From: Beaufortia kweichowensis
Taxonomy: Eukaryota > Chordata > Actinopteri > Cypriniformes > Gastromyzontidae
Reading direction: 5' to 3'
Assembly (NCBI GenBank): GCA_019155185.1
Contig: CM032801.1
Span: forward strand, 1,222,761-1,286,760
DNA length: 64,000 bases
Of this stretch, positions 15,001 through 26,900 are shown piece by piece. The notes beneath the pieces were generated by a model, which saw only the letters and a list, made by a program, of their open reading frames with translations, had not been told where the DNA came from and made no database searches. A program made the translations under genes and the position numbers. The stretch's first letter is position 1, and each line of letters opens with the position of its first letter.

Positions 15001-18000
15001 GCCTAGAAAACATGTTTTCTTTACAATTACATGATTCTGTAAATGTTTCCACAAAGAACTGTATCCTGTGAATGAAGCGGGAGTTTCTGAGCGTTTCTCA
15101 TCCAGAGCTTCTTATTAGCACTGAAACTGCTTGCAATACATGTTTTCTGACATGATCAGTAATATACTCACTAATTTCAATAAAACAGCAAGTTTGGATG
15201 CAAAATGCATTAACATGATGCATTCCATGAAATCGCTAGTCACTTCTCATTAGCACTAAAACTGCCTAGAAAACATGTTTTCTTTACAATTACATGATTC
15301 TGTAAATGTTTCCACAAAGAACTGTATCCTGTTGAACAAAGCGGAGTTTCTGAGCGTTTCTCATCCAGAGCTTCTTATTAGCACTGAAACTGCTTGCAAT
15401 ACATGTTTTCTGACAGATCAGTAATATACTCACTAATTTCAAAAAAAAACAGCAGGTTTGGATGCAAAATGCATTCACATGATACATTCCATGAAATCGA
15501 TGGTCACTTCTCATTTTCTTAACAAAAACTAGAATTACAGTTTGATTCAGTAAATGTTTCCACAAAGAACTGTATCCCGTGATCAAAGCGGAGTTTCTGA
15601 GCGTTTCTCATCCAGAGCTTCTTATTTAGCACTTAAACTGCTTACAATACATGTTTTCTAACCAGATCAGTACTATACTCACTAATTTCAATAAAAACAG
15701 CAAGTTTGGATGCAAAATGTTTTCACATGATCACATTCTATGAAATCGCTAGTCATTAACTTCTCATTAGCACTATAACTGCCTAGAAAACATGCATAGT
15801 CACTCTATTAGCACTAAAACTGCCTAGAAAAAACATGTTTTCTTTACAATTACATGATTCTGTAAATGATTCCACAAAGAACTGTATCCTGTTACTAAAG
15901 AGGAGTTTCTGAGCGTTTCTCATCCAGAGCTTCTTATTAGCACTTAAACTGCTTTACAATACATGTTTTCTAACCAGATCAGTACTATACTCACTAATTT
16001 CAAAAAAACAGCAAGTTTGGATGCAAAATGCATTCACATGATACATTCCATGAAATCGCTAGTCACTTCTCATTAGCAGTAACATTGCTTACAAAAACAT
16101 GTTTTCTTTACAATTACATGATTCTGTAAATGATTCCACAAAGAACTGTATCCTGTGAACAAAGAGGAGTTTCTGAGGCGTTTTCTCATCCAGAGCTTCT
16201 TATTAGCACTGAAACTGCTTACAATACATGTTTTCTGACAGATCAGTAATATACTCACTAATTTCTCTAATGAATAAAAAGCAATGTTTGGATGCAAAAT
16301 GCATTAACATGATATATTCCATGAAATCGCTAGTCACTTCTCATTAGCACTAAAACTGCCTAGAAAACATGTTTTCTTAACAATTACATGATTGTGTAAA
16401 TATTTCCATTACGTTTCTCATACAGAGTTACTGCTTCTCATTAGCATTGAAACTGCTTGCAATACATGTTTTCTGACATGATCAGTAATATACTCACTAA
16501 TTTCAATAAAAACAGCAAGTTTGGATGCAAAATGCATTCACATGATACATTCCATGAAATCGCTAGTCACTTCTCATTAGCAGTTATACTGGTTGCAGTA
16601 AATGTTTCCACAAAGAACTGTATCCCGTGATCAAAGCGGAGTTTCTTAGCATTTCACATCCAGAGCTTTTTTACCACTTAAACTGCTTACAATACATGTT
16701 TTCTGACATGATCAGTAATATACTCACTAATTTAAAAAAAAACAGCAGGTTTGGATGCAAAATGCATAGTCACTTCTCTTTAGCAGTAACATTGCCTAGA
16801 AAATATGTTTTCTTATCAATTACATGTTTCCACAAAGAACTGTATCCTGTGAACGAAGCGGAGTTCCTGAGCGTTTCTCATCCAGAGCTTCTTATTTAGT
16901 ACTGAAACTGCTTGCAATATATGTTTTTCTGACATGATCAGTAATATACTCACTAATATAAAAACAGCAGCAAGTTTGGATGCAAAATGAATTAACATGA
17001 TACATACTATGAAATCGCTAGTCACTTCTCATTAGCAGTAACATTGCTTAGAAAACATGTTTTCTTGTCAATTACATGATTCTTTAAATGTTTCCAAAAA
17101 GAACTGTATCCTGTTACTAAAGGGGAGTTTCTGAGCATTTCTCATCCAGATCTACTTACTGAAACTGCTTACAATACGTTTTCTGATCAGATATACATAA
17201 TATACATAATAATTTCAATGCAAAATGCATTAACATGATATATTCCATGAAATCGCTAGTCACTTCTCATTAGCACTAAAACTGCCTAGAAAACATGTTT
17301 TCTTTACAATTACATGATTGTGTAAATATTTCCATAAAACACTGTATCCTCACTAATTAAAAAAGTCAAAGCACTAAAATGTTACTAAAAGCGGAGATTC
17401 TGAGCGTTTCTCATCAAGAGCTGCTTATTAGCACTGAAACTGCTTGCAATACATGTTTTCTGACATGATCAGTAATATACTCACTAATTTCAATAAAAAC
17501 AGCAAGTTTGGATGCAAAATGCATTCACATGATACATTCCATGAAATCGCTAGTCACTTCTCATTAGCAGTTATACTGGTTGCAGTAAATGTTTCCACAA
17601 AGAACTGTATCCCGTGATCAAAGCGGAGTTTCTGAGCGTTTCTCATCCAGAGCTTCTTATTTAGCACTGAAACTGCTTGCAATACATGTTTTCTGACCAG
17701 ATCAGTAATATACTCACTAATTTCAATAAAAACAGCAAGTTTGGATGCAAAATGCATTAACATGATGCATACTATGAAATCGCTAGTCACTTCTCATTAG
17801 CACTAAATCTGCCTAGAAAACATGTTTTCTTTACAATTACATGATTCTGTAAATGTATCCACAAAGAACTGGATCCTGTGAACGAAACTGAGTTTCTGAG
17901 CGTTTCTCAACCAGAGCTTCTTATTAGCACTTATACTGCTTGCAATATATGTTTTCTGACATGGACAGTATTATACTCACTAATTTAAAAAAAAACCCAG

Positions 18001-20255
18001 CAGGTTTGGATGCAAAATGCATAGTCACTTCTCTTTAGCTGTAAAACATTGCTTAGAAAACATGTTTTCTTTACAATTACATGATTCTGTAAATGTTTCC
18101 ACAAAGAACTGTAATCCCTGAACAAAGCGGAGTTTCTGAGCGTTTCTCATCCAGAGCTTCTTATTAGCACTTAAACTGCTTACAATACATGTTTTCTAAC
18201 ATGATCAACTATACTCACTCATTTCAATAAAAACAGCAAGTTTGGATGCAAAATGCATTCACATGATACATTCTATGAAATCGCTGTAATCTCATTAGCA
18301 CTAAAACTGCCTAGAAAACATGTTTTTCTTTCACAATTACATGATTCTGTAAATGTTTCCACAAAGAACTGTATCCCGTGATCAAAGCGGAGTTTCTGAG
18401 CGTTTCTCATTCAGAGCTTCTTATTAGCTCTTAAACTGCTTACAATACATGTTTTCTAACCAGATCAGTAATATACTTACTAATTTCAAAAACCCAGCAA
18501 GTTTGGATGCAAAATGCATTCACATGATACATTCTATGAAATCGCTAGTCAAATCTCATTAGCACTAAAACCGCCTACAAAACATGTTTTCTTTACAATA
18601 AAAATGATTCTGTAAATGTTCCCACAAAGAAATGTTTCCCATGAACAAAGCGGAGTTACTGATCGTTTCTCATCAAGAGCTTCTTATTAGCACTGAAACT
18701 GCTTGCAATACATGTTTTCTGACATGATCAGTAATATACTCACTAATTAAAAAAAAAAACAGGAGGTTTGGATGCAAAATGCATTCACATGATACATTCC
18801 ATGAAATCGCTAGTCACTTTTCATTAGCACTAAAACTGGTTAGAAAACATGTTTTCTTTACAATTACATGTAAGAACTGTAATCCCCTGAACAAAGCGGA
18901 GTTTCTGAGCGTTTCTCATTCAGAGCTTCTTATTAGCACTTAAACTGCTTGCAATAAATGTTTTCTGACATGATCTGTAATATACTCACTAATTTTAATA
19001 AAAAGAGCATGTTTGCATGCAAAATGTATACGCATGATACATTCCATGAAATCGCTAGTCAATTCTCATTAGCACTAAAACTGCATAGAAAACATGATTT
19101 CTTTACAATTACATGATTCTGTAAATGATTCCATAAAGAACTGTATCCTGTGAATGAAGCAGAGTTCCTGAGCGTTTCTCATCGAGAGCTGCTTATTAGC
19201 ACTGAAACTGCTTGCAATATATGTTTTCTGACTACATCAGTACTATACTCACTAATTTCAATAAAAACAGCAGGTTTGGATGCAAAATGCATTCACATGA
19301 TTCATTCCATGAAATCGCTAGTCACTTCTCATTAGCACTAAAACCGCCTACAAAACATGTTTTCTTTACAATTACATAATTCTGTAAATGATTCCACAAG
19401 GTACTGTATCCGGTTATCAAAGCGGAGTTCCTGAGCGTTTCTCATCGAGAGCTGCTTATTAGCACTGAAACTGCTTGCAATATATGTTTTCTGACCAGAT
19501 CAGTAATATACTCACTAATTTAAAAAAAAACCGAGCAGGTTTTGATGCAAAATTCATTCACATGAAACATTCCATTTAATCGATGGTCACTTCTCATTAG
19601 CAGTAAAACTGGTTACAGCAAATGTTTCCACAAAGAACTGTATCCCGTGATCAAAGCTGAGTTTCTGTGCGTTTCTCATCCAGAGCTTCTTATTTAGCAG
19701 TTAAACTGCTTACAATACATGTTTTCTAACCAGATCAGTACTATACTCACTAATTTCAATAAAAACAGCAGGTTTGGACGTAAAATGTTTCCAGTCACTT
19801 CTCATTTCTAGTTTCTAGCTTCTCGTTTCTAGTCATTTCTCATTAGCACTATATCTTCCTAGAAAACATGTTTTCTTTACAATTACATGATTCTGTAAAT
19901 GATTCCATAAAGAACTGTATCCTGTTACTAAAGCGGAGTTTCTGAGCGTTTCTCATCCAGAGCTGCTTATTAGCACTAAAACTGCTTGCAATACATGTTT
20001 TCTGACATGATCAGTAATCTACTCACTAATTTAAAAAAAACAGCAGGTTTGGATTCAAAATGCATTTACATGATACATTCCATAAAATCGCTAGTCACTT
20101 CTCATTACCACTAAAACTGCTTAGAAAAAATCTTTTCTTTACAATTACATGACGTTTCCACAAAGAACTGTGTCCCGTGAACAAAGCGGAGTTTCTGAGC
20201 GTTTCTCTTCCAGAGCTGCTTATTAGCACTGAAACTGCTTGCAATGCATGTTTTC
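1..20255. repeat. Tandem satellite array, ~263-bp unit
   Basis: The whole stretch is head-to-tail copies of one AT-rich unit of about 263 bp, roughly 77 copies, differing by substitutions, small indels and partial deletions. Landmarks recurring once per unit are GCAAAATGCATT, TTCTGAGCGTTTCTCATCC, CCACAAAGAACTGTATCC and the 16-bp palindrome AGAAAACATGTTTTCT. Two parts of each unit resemble each other about 126 bp apart (ATTAGCACTAAAACTGCC against ATTAGCACTGAAACTGCTT, each followed by ACATGTTTTCT), so the unit may descend from a dimer of about 130 bp. Many 60-120-codon open frames occur, mainly on the minus strand, but they are the same repeat translated again and again, with varying ends; I do not regard them as genes. 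The array runs off the left window edge and ends where a LINE fragment begins. A centromeric or pericentromeric location is possible but not shown; I saw no CENP-B box. Confidence 0.95.
7731..17990. repeat. Higher-order repeat blocks within the satellite
   Basis: Blocks of several units recur as near-identical copies. The block at about 7731-9090 returns at 12496-13855 with a constant offset of 4765 bp, and again at about 16577-17990, offset about 4.1 kb. A marker variant lacking part of the unit (CAATACGTTTTCTGATCAG followed by AATTTCAATGCAAAATGC) lies at about 3258, 8321, 13086 and 17172. Neighbouring units inside a block differ more than corresponding units of different blocks, the usual sign of higher-order amplification by unequal exchange. 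Confidence 0.8.
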
Positions 20256-20815
20256 AGAATCAGAAAGAACTTTATTGCCAGGAATATTTACACATACGAG
20301 GAATTTGTTATAGCGACAGAAGCTCCAGAGTGTTACAGAAAAACAGCGAGACACAGATGATAAAAAAAGAATAAAGCTATGCTATACAATATACAATATA
20401 GACAATACAACTGTACAATATAGACAATACAACGTACAGTATAGAAAATAGTGCAAAACTAGTAGGCATAACAGTATATAAAAAGACAGTTGAATGCGCA
20501 TTTATGATATGTGCAAATTGAAATATAAATAAGTAGTATTTTAAGTAGGTAATGTGTTAAAGTGTTGTGTGTTCCATGTTTGTTAGATGTTCATTAGATG
20601 GATTGCCTGAGGGAAGAAACTGTTCCTGTGTCTGATTGTTTTGGTTCACCTCTGTGCACACTCTGTGCTCTGTAGCGTCGACCAGACGGTAACAGTTCAA
20701 AGAGGGAGTGTGCTGGATGTGAGGGGTCCAGAGTGATTTTCTTTGCCCTTTTGCTCATGTGGGATATGAGTTTTACTGTGTGATTTTTCTTATTAATCAA
20801 ACTGTGATTTATCAT
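20256..20815 (-). mobile_element. 3' end of a LINE (CR1/Rex-like), minus strand
   Basis: On the minus strand this reads as the end of a non-LTR retrotransposon. Near 20690-20760 it encodes HSLFELLPSGRRYRA, a motif I know from the extreme C terminus of fish CR1/Rex-type reverse-transcriptase proteins; the frame is then disrupted. An untranslated region with repeated CAATATAGA-like words follows, and the element ends in AATAAAGTTCTTTCTGATTCTG at the satellite junction (20256). ATTCTG-like 3' tails are typical of the CR1 group. The RT core is absent, so the copy is strongly 5'-truncated. The family assignment is tentative; the reading as a LINE tail is fairly secure. Confidence 0.65.
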
Positions 20816-20829
20816 TTAGAAGTTAATTT

Positions 20830-21354
20830 TCTTTTTATACATTATTAATGAGTGATTAAAACTATGAGCTGTGTGCCATTATAAATGTGCTTGCTAAGTG
20901 GAAAAGTACTGAGAGGCAGAATGGGAAAGTGTGAGAAGTGTACAGACACAGAGCCTCAAGGTCAAACAAAACTTCTGTTTTATCTCTATGTGATAAAGAA
21001 TGTGTGAGGATGGGGAACAACGGCCAGTGGAAAATTACTGTAACAGTGGAAAGGTGTTTGTGCAAGACATGTTATTTTTCAGGAGATGGAGTCAGAAGAG
21101 ACGAGAGTCATGAGCTGATTGGATGAAACCCAAGAGCCATACCCAATAACGGAGGAGGAGTCAAGATCACGAGGACAAGAATACAAACTGTATAAATATG
21201 TATGTGACTCTGTTCCTGGGTTGTTGTTGGTTGGATTTATCACATTATAGTACTGTTATCCTTTCATATCTGATGAATAAATTTCAATATATTTTAACTA
21301 TTCGTCTCCAGTGAGATTTTGAACATGCAGGACTAAAAGAATTAAAGTCCAACA
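20830..21354 (+). repeat. 5' LTR of the endogenous retrovirus
   Basis: The right edge is fixed by the primer site: the sequence ends ...CCAACA two bases before it. A TATA box (TATAAATA, from 21191) and a polyadenylation signal (AATAAA, 21276-21281) lie at spacings expected for U3-R-U5. The left edge cannot be placed because the partner LTR is not in the window; 20830 is an estimate based on the end of the LINE fragment. Confidence 0.7.
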
Positions 21355-21356
21355 AT

Positions 21357-21374
21357 TGGTGACCCCGACGTGAT
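21357..21374 (+). promoter_or_regulatory. Primer binding site for tRNA-Trp
   Basis: TGGTGACCCCGACGTGAT is complementary to the 3' end of vertebrate tRNA-Trp including the CCA tail, the same primer used by avian sarcoma-leukosis viruses. It starts two bases after the LTR end, as expected for initiation of minus-strand DNA synthesis. Confidence 0.9.
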
Positions 21375-21596
21375 CTCCACGGAGAGGAGAGACGGCATTT
21401 TTGCCTTATTTAGTCGCCTTCAGTGGAAGGAAATTGAGACGGATTCAGGTTCAACACAAAGGTCGACCTACAAAATAAAAAGGTAAGCAGAAACCTGTTT
21501 ATTCAAATTCTACTCATTGACTAAAACCTAAATTATTGTGTTGAACTTGATGAACATCTCGAAGTAAGTAAAATACACAAAACCAAATTAAACAAG

Positions 21597-21790
21597 GGGT
21601 TAAATTCCCTCGGGTTAAATTCCCGTAAATTCTGTGTTGGGTTAAATTCCCTCGGGTTAAATTCCGTAAATTCTGTGTTGGGTTAAATTCCCTCGGGTTA
21701 AATTCCCGTAAATTCTGTGTTGGGTTAAATTCCCTCGGGTTAAATTCCCGTAAATTCTGTGTTGGGTTAAATTCCCTCGGTTGAAAAAGA
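21597..21790 (+). repeat. 42-bp minisatellite in the retroviral leader
   Basis: About 4.5 direct copies of a unit of roughly 42 bp built from GGGTTAAATTCCCTCGGGTTAAATTCCCGTAAATTCTGTGTT-like words (two GGGTTAAATTCC half-repeats per unit). It lies between the primer site and the gag start, where the packaging signal and any splice donor would be expected. The frame across it on the minus strand is only repeat translation. Confidence 0.9.
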
Positions 21791-22029
21791 CCGTAAATTT
21801 TATTTTTGAGCGCGCAAATCTGTTGTATGAGTTTTCTGTGAAAACGATCTGAAAATGCAAGTGTATATTTGACTGTGAAACGTCATTGTGAAATGCTTAA
21901 ACTGTGATATGTGTATGTGTTTGCTGGGTATTTGTGTTGAGAATTGATTGTGAGAGTTACATGCTGTGAAAAGTTATATACTGTGAAAATTGAGTTAGTA
22001 GAAAATTTAAGACATCTGTGTGTGTAAAG

Positions 22030-22332
22030 ATGGCTGAGTTTCAGAAAGAATGTGAAGAGTATGGATGTACACCTGTAAATGTACAATGGGGACATATTAC
22101 GGATATGTTGTTAGCACAGGCTGAACCAGGAGATCAAAAGCAGAGAATAAAGGAGATAGACAAATGTTGGATAGAAATGTGTGATGATTTCAATTGGACT
22201 GAGACTGAGAAAGTTAAAGTTTTAGTAGCGCAAAAAGTGAGAGAAATGGAGAAGAAAGCACACTGTAAGTTGCTTAGACATAGAGAAGGGAAAGACAAAG
22301 TGAAATGGTTTAATGTTAAAAAACATAGAGTG
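22030..22332 (+). pseudogene. gag: Retroviral gag, 5' part (matrix), cut by LINE
   Basis: The frame starts at ATG 22030 in a good context (AAGATGG; another in-frame ATG lies at 22018) and runs about 100 codons with a charged, helical composition expected for a matrix domain. It is severed at 22332 by the LINE, whose first bases add a short foreign tail before a stop. The reading resumes after the LINE at 28007 in the frame expected from the target duplication, so the two parts were once one gag. The start choice rests on initiation context and position after the leader; the family assignment comes from the downstream capsid and zinc knuckle. Confidence 0.75.
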
Positions 22333-22459
22333 GGGGGCGCTAGAGAGCACCACATGGAGTGGACGTAAATTTAGGGAGCTCCCTCGATAAGCCTCTGTAA
22401 ACTTGTATTTTTTGACTATTTTCACTACGAAAGTTTGCTCAACAATATCTAACAGTGAG

Positions 22460-23305
22460 ATGAAGAAGGCTAAATCCAAGAAAGGTGATTCACCATCCCG
22501 CGCAGGTGAACAATTGGCCGAGAGTGCGTCGTCTAATGAACGCGGGACTGATCGTGATCGCGGCACGGCCCCAGACTCAACAGATATCCTCTCTGCCATT
22601 CAGTCTATGAATAACAGTATGAATGATAGATTTAATTCGTTAGAATCGACTCTATCTCAGTTGCAAACGGCGCTGTCTGAAACCACCACGCGTATCTCGG
22701 ACCTTGAGAGTGTTACAGCTGAGCATGAAAGCCGCATTTCTGCCCTGGAGACCTCCTGTCAGGAAATCCTAGCAGCTAATAAAGCACTACGTGTTAAAGT
22801 GGATGATCTCGAGGGCCGTTCCCGACGACAGAATATTAAAATTGTCGGCCTGCCCGAGAACGCGGAGTCCGGTCGCCCAACGGAGTTTGTGGAAAAACTC
22901 TTCCCGACCCTCCTGGGAGCCGAGAACTTTCCTGGGGGGATTAAGATTGACCGCGCACATCGCACCGGGCCGTTTCCATCGAAAGGAGGGCGTCCCCGAA
23001 TTTTGATCGCGAGAATACATCATTATCCGGTCAAGGAGACGATCCTTCGGCTTGCACGGCAACACTCGCCTCTCAAATATGACGGAGTACAAATCTCCAT
23101 CTTCCCAGATCTCACAGCAGAGGTACTTTCACAACGTAGGGCATTTGACGGTGTGAAAAAGAAGTTGTTGAAGGCTGGTATTCGATTCGGAATGCTGTTC
23201 CCTGCACGTCTGATTGTCACCCAGGGTACCAACAAAAAAATCTTTGGTTCGGTTTCGGAGGCTGAGGTTTTTGTAAACACCGTCTTTGAACAAGACCCTT
23301 CTTGA
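22460..23305 (+). CDS. LINE ORF1 protein (L1-type RNA-binding chaperone)
   Basis: About 281 codons from ATG 22460; the frame stays open upstream to 22403, but the ATG at 22460 begins the charged ORF1-like N terminus (MKKAKSKKGD). A low-complexity polar segment is followed by a heptad-like coiled coil (roughly residues 50-125, ending VDDLEGRSRRQN) and an RRM-like plus C-terminal domain (NIKIVGLPENA, DRAHRTG, PRILIARIHHY, KKLLKAGIRFGMLFPARL). That order is the layout of L1 ORF1p, a trimeric single-strand RNA-binding protein that coats the LINE transcript. No frame break is seen, in contrast with ORF2. G+C is clearly higher here than in the surrounding DNA. Confidence 0.85.
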   Translation: MKKAKSKKGDSPSRAGEQLAESASSNERGTDRDRGTAPDSTDILSAIQSMNNSMNDRFNSLESTLSQLQTALSETTTRISDLESVTAEHESRISALETSCQEILAANKALRVKVDDLEGRSRRQNIKIVGLPENAESGRPTEFVEKLFPTLLGAENFPGGIKIDRAHRTGPFPSKGGRPRILIARIHHYPVKETILRLARQHSPLKYDGVQISIFPDLTAEVLSQRRAFDGVKKKLLKAGIRFGMLFPARLIVTQGTNKKIFGSVSEAEVFVNTVFEQDPS

Positions 23306-23915
23306 TCCGCTTCTCAGGACTTTTTCTCAATGCTGTTAAATCAAGGACTTAAATCATCGTTCCTTCTGTTTACTGGCGGCCTATTATAGGAGGTTGTGAG
23401 TATATTTTTAGAAAAAAAAGAAGGAAAAAAAAAGAGACATTCACAGTCTTTTGTATCTATGTTATTTGTTGAGATTACACCTGTTCTGCTTTATTTTCAT
23501 GTATATTTGTTGGACTATCTGTCGTAAAATATACGTTGTTTAAATAATTTTTCATAACGTTAAAGATTTCTTTTTTACAGTGTGTGTTAGCTATGTGCAC
23601 TATAGGCCAGGTTTATTGAGCAATTCTTTTGTTAATCATATAGTTGTATGGAGGCTGTTGGGGAGCCCCTGATCTCTGTTGGAGGTTACTTTCGTAGGCA
23701 GGTTTACTTCTCCTTTTGCTGCCCAGCAGCTCCACTGTTCCTATGAGGGTTTTTTTCCCGGCTTCGCTTGGGGAAGCTGAAGGAAGGGGAAGGGTGGGTG
23801 GTTTTGTTTTGTTTTTCGTCTCATGTTTAGTGTTTTGTGTCTATATAACTCCTTCATTGGTTAATATCCATTCAAATTCCTTTTGCAGCTGTCATTATGC
23901 TAGATATTGTACTTC

Positions 23916-26900
23916 ATGACTAATAGTACGGGGCTGCCACTTAAAGGTGGCAATGTCACCCTCGCCAGCTGGAATGTCCGAGGATTAAATAACCAAATTA
24001 AGAGAGCTAAATTTTTTTTCCTATTTGAAGTCCATCCCCTCTGACCTAATATTTTTACAAGAGACACATATTAGGCACTCTGAACAAAGGCGACTGAGAT
24101 GCAATTGGATCTCTCAGGTATTCCAATCTACTTTTTCGTCTAGGGCCAGAGGAGTAGCTATTTTGTTTCGTAAATCAGCCCCTTTTAAGCACATATCTAC
24201 TATCAGCGACCCTAATGGCCGCTATTTAATTGTTTCTGGCCTACTTTCCTCCATTCACCTCACACTGCTTAATATATACGGACCTAATTTTGATGACCCC
24301 GCCTTTTTTCGCAAAGTCTTTAATCTTTTGCCAAATACTCTGAATACACATCTGATAATAGGCGGTGATTTTAACTTGGTGTTGGACCCTACTCTAGATA
24401 GATTCCCTTCTCGCTCTTGCATACCCTTGCCCAATTCTACCTCTGTTCTCAATGATTTGATTACTTCCTTTGATCTAGTCGATATCTGGAGACTAAAATA
24501 TCCAACAGACATGCAGTATACTTTTTTTTCACAAATCATACTCTAGGATAGATTTCTTTTTAGTTGACTCTAAAATTATTCCCTGTGTAAAATCATTGAA
24601 GCATCACAATAGAATCATCTCTGATCATTCACCAGTGTCATTATCTCTAGATCTCTTAGAAATTAAGCCAAGCTATAACTGGCGTTTTAATCCTACTTTG
24701 CTCTTAGAGGTCAAATTTTGTGAACAATTAACAGAGTCACTTGCTGAGTTTCTCAAATTTAACGATACGGGTGAGGTTTCTGATTCTATATTATGGGAAA
24801 GTCTAAAGGCTGTCTTGAGAGGACTCATTATCTCATATGAGTCCAGGCTTAAAAAGCAAAGGGTAAAACGCCTTATGGAAATTGATAATTGTCTCACTCG
24901 ACTGGAGGATGCTTATAGAGATTCTGCTGACCCTGATGTGCTCAATGAAAATACAGCACTTAAATTGGAATATAACGTGATTCTCTCGAACCAAGTTAAT
25001 AATATGTTGTTAAAAGTCAAGCAAAAGCAGTTTGAACTTGGGGATAAACCAGACAAACTGCTCTCTCGCCAGCTGATTCACAAAATCAAGAACAAGAATG
25101 GTGTTGTTTTAACAAATCCCAGTGAAATCAATAATACATTTAAAGAATTTTACGTATCTATACAAATCAAAGGGTTGTTCGGACCCCTCAGCATTAGCTA
25201 ATTTTCTCCATTCATTACATCTTCCAAAGTTGGGGTGCTTAGAGCAGACAGCTCTGAATGCGGACATAACGGTAGAGGAAATACTAGATGCTATCAAATC
25301 TTTCCCCAGTGGCAAGGCGCCTGGCCCGGATGGATTTGGGATCAAATTCTATAAAAGATTCGCGCAGGTGCTCTCTCCTTTGTTGTTGAGGATGTTTAAT
25401 CATTCGTTTGGTGAACACAAACTCCCCCAGTCCCTGTATGAAGCAAATATTTCCCTAATTCTTAAGAAAGGTAAAGAAGAAACCGACCCTTCATCATATC
25501 GTCCCATAGCTCTTTTGAACTCTGAACTTAAAATTTTTACTAAAATTTTGTCTAACAGATTAAATAACTACATTGGGAAAATTATTCACCCTGACCAATC
25601 TGGTTTTATTCCTGGCCGTTTTTCTTTTTCTAATGTCAGGCGTTTAATGAATATTTTATATACCAGATTTGATCCTAAAGCTAGCGTTGCAATTCTTGCC
25701 CTAGATGCAGAAAAGGCGTTTGACCAAATTGAATGGGATTATATTTTAGCTGTGATTAGAGAATTCAATATGGGTGATACCTTTGCCTCTTGGGTGAAGA
25801 TGTTATATGCCTTTCCCACATCCTCAGTTCTTACTAATTTTAACAAGTCACCTAAATTCCAACTACATCGAGGCACCCGCCAGGGTTGTCCTCTCTCGCC
25901 CTTGCTTTTTGCTATTGCAATTGAACCTCTCGCCCTTGCAATTAAAAAGAGCCCTCTAATTTCACCTATGAATTTAGGTAGAATTAATCACCAAATTTCC
26001 CTCTATGCAGATGATATTATTCTTTATCTCAGTAACCCAGAACAGTCTATTCCACCCTTATTAAATCTTTTGGAAACGTTCGGTAAACTCTCCGGTTACT
26101 CAGTAAATTGGCAAAAAAGTGAATTTTTGGCTGTGACGAACAATATTGATCCAAATTTTAGGCGTACGCTACCTTTTAAAATTGCCATAAATAGTTTGAA
26201 ATATCTTGGAGTTAATATTCCCAAAAACCCTAAGGATATATATAAGCTTAATTACTTAACAATGCTCGAAAACCTAAAGAACAATATAAAATGCTGGAGG
26301 ACCCTACCTCTGTCAATGATGGGGCGTGTGAATGCTATTAAGATGGTGACGTTACCTAGATTTTTGTATCTTTTCCAGAATCTACCTATCTATCTATTTG
26401 CCCAAAAAGTTTTTCAAAACTTTAGATTCTATTGTGCTGCCATTTGTCTGGGGCTTCAAAGCACATAGAATATCTAAAATACATGTGGGCAAGCCTAGGT
26501 CGCTGGGGGGTTTGGGTTTGCCAAATTTTCAACATTACTATTGGGCTGCCAATTGCAGAGCCTTAACTTGCAGGACCCGTGCCCGGACAGTCCTTCAGCT
26601 GATACCCCTTCATGGCTAATGATTGAGCGGAGCGCCTCAAATTGGTCTCTCTCCTCACTGCTTTTTGCTGCCCCAGAGACATTTAAAGCTTCAACAGGAT
26701 CCCACTTTATGATTAAAAACTCCCTTAGGATATGGCTTCAGATTGTTCAGACATTTAATTTGCCAAATACCTCTTTTCTTGCTCCTGTTTGCCGTAACCA
26801 TGCCTTTAAACCTTCACTATTAGATCCAGTGTTTACAGGTTGGGCTAGAAAAGGAATCATTACCTTGAGAGATCTATATATTGACAATAATTTTGCTACA

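Noticed and set aside
1..20255. CRISPR-like repeated array
   Set aside because: The whole 263-bp unit repeats with no unique spacers between short repeats, and the context is a vertebrate genome.
1..20255. Centromere identity of the satellite
   Set aside because: No CENP-B box was seen, and array position on the chromosome cannot be known from the window; kept only as a possibility.
1077..20374. Dozens of 60-120-codon open frames, many with closely similar products
   Set aside because: They are translations of the tandem satellite; they vary with every indel, have no initiation context or domain, and repeat with the unit.
21657..21860. Minus-strand frame with repeated GNLTQHRIYGNLTR
   Set aside because: It is the leader minisatellite read on the wrong strand.
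22134..23280. Minus-strand frames opposite gag and LINE ORF1
   Set aside because: They are shadows of the plus-strand coding sequence without own motifs.
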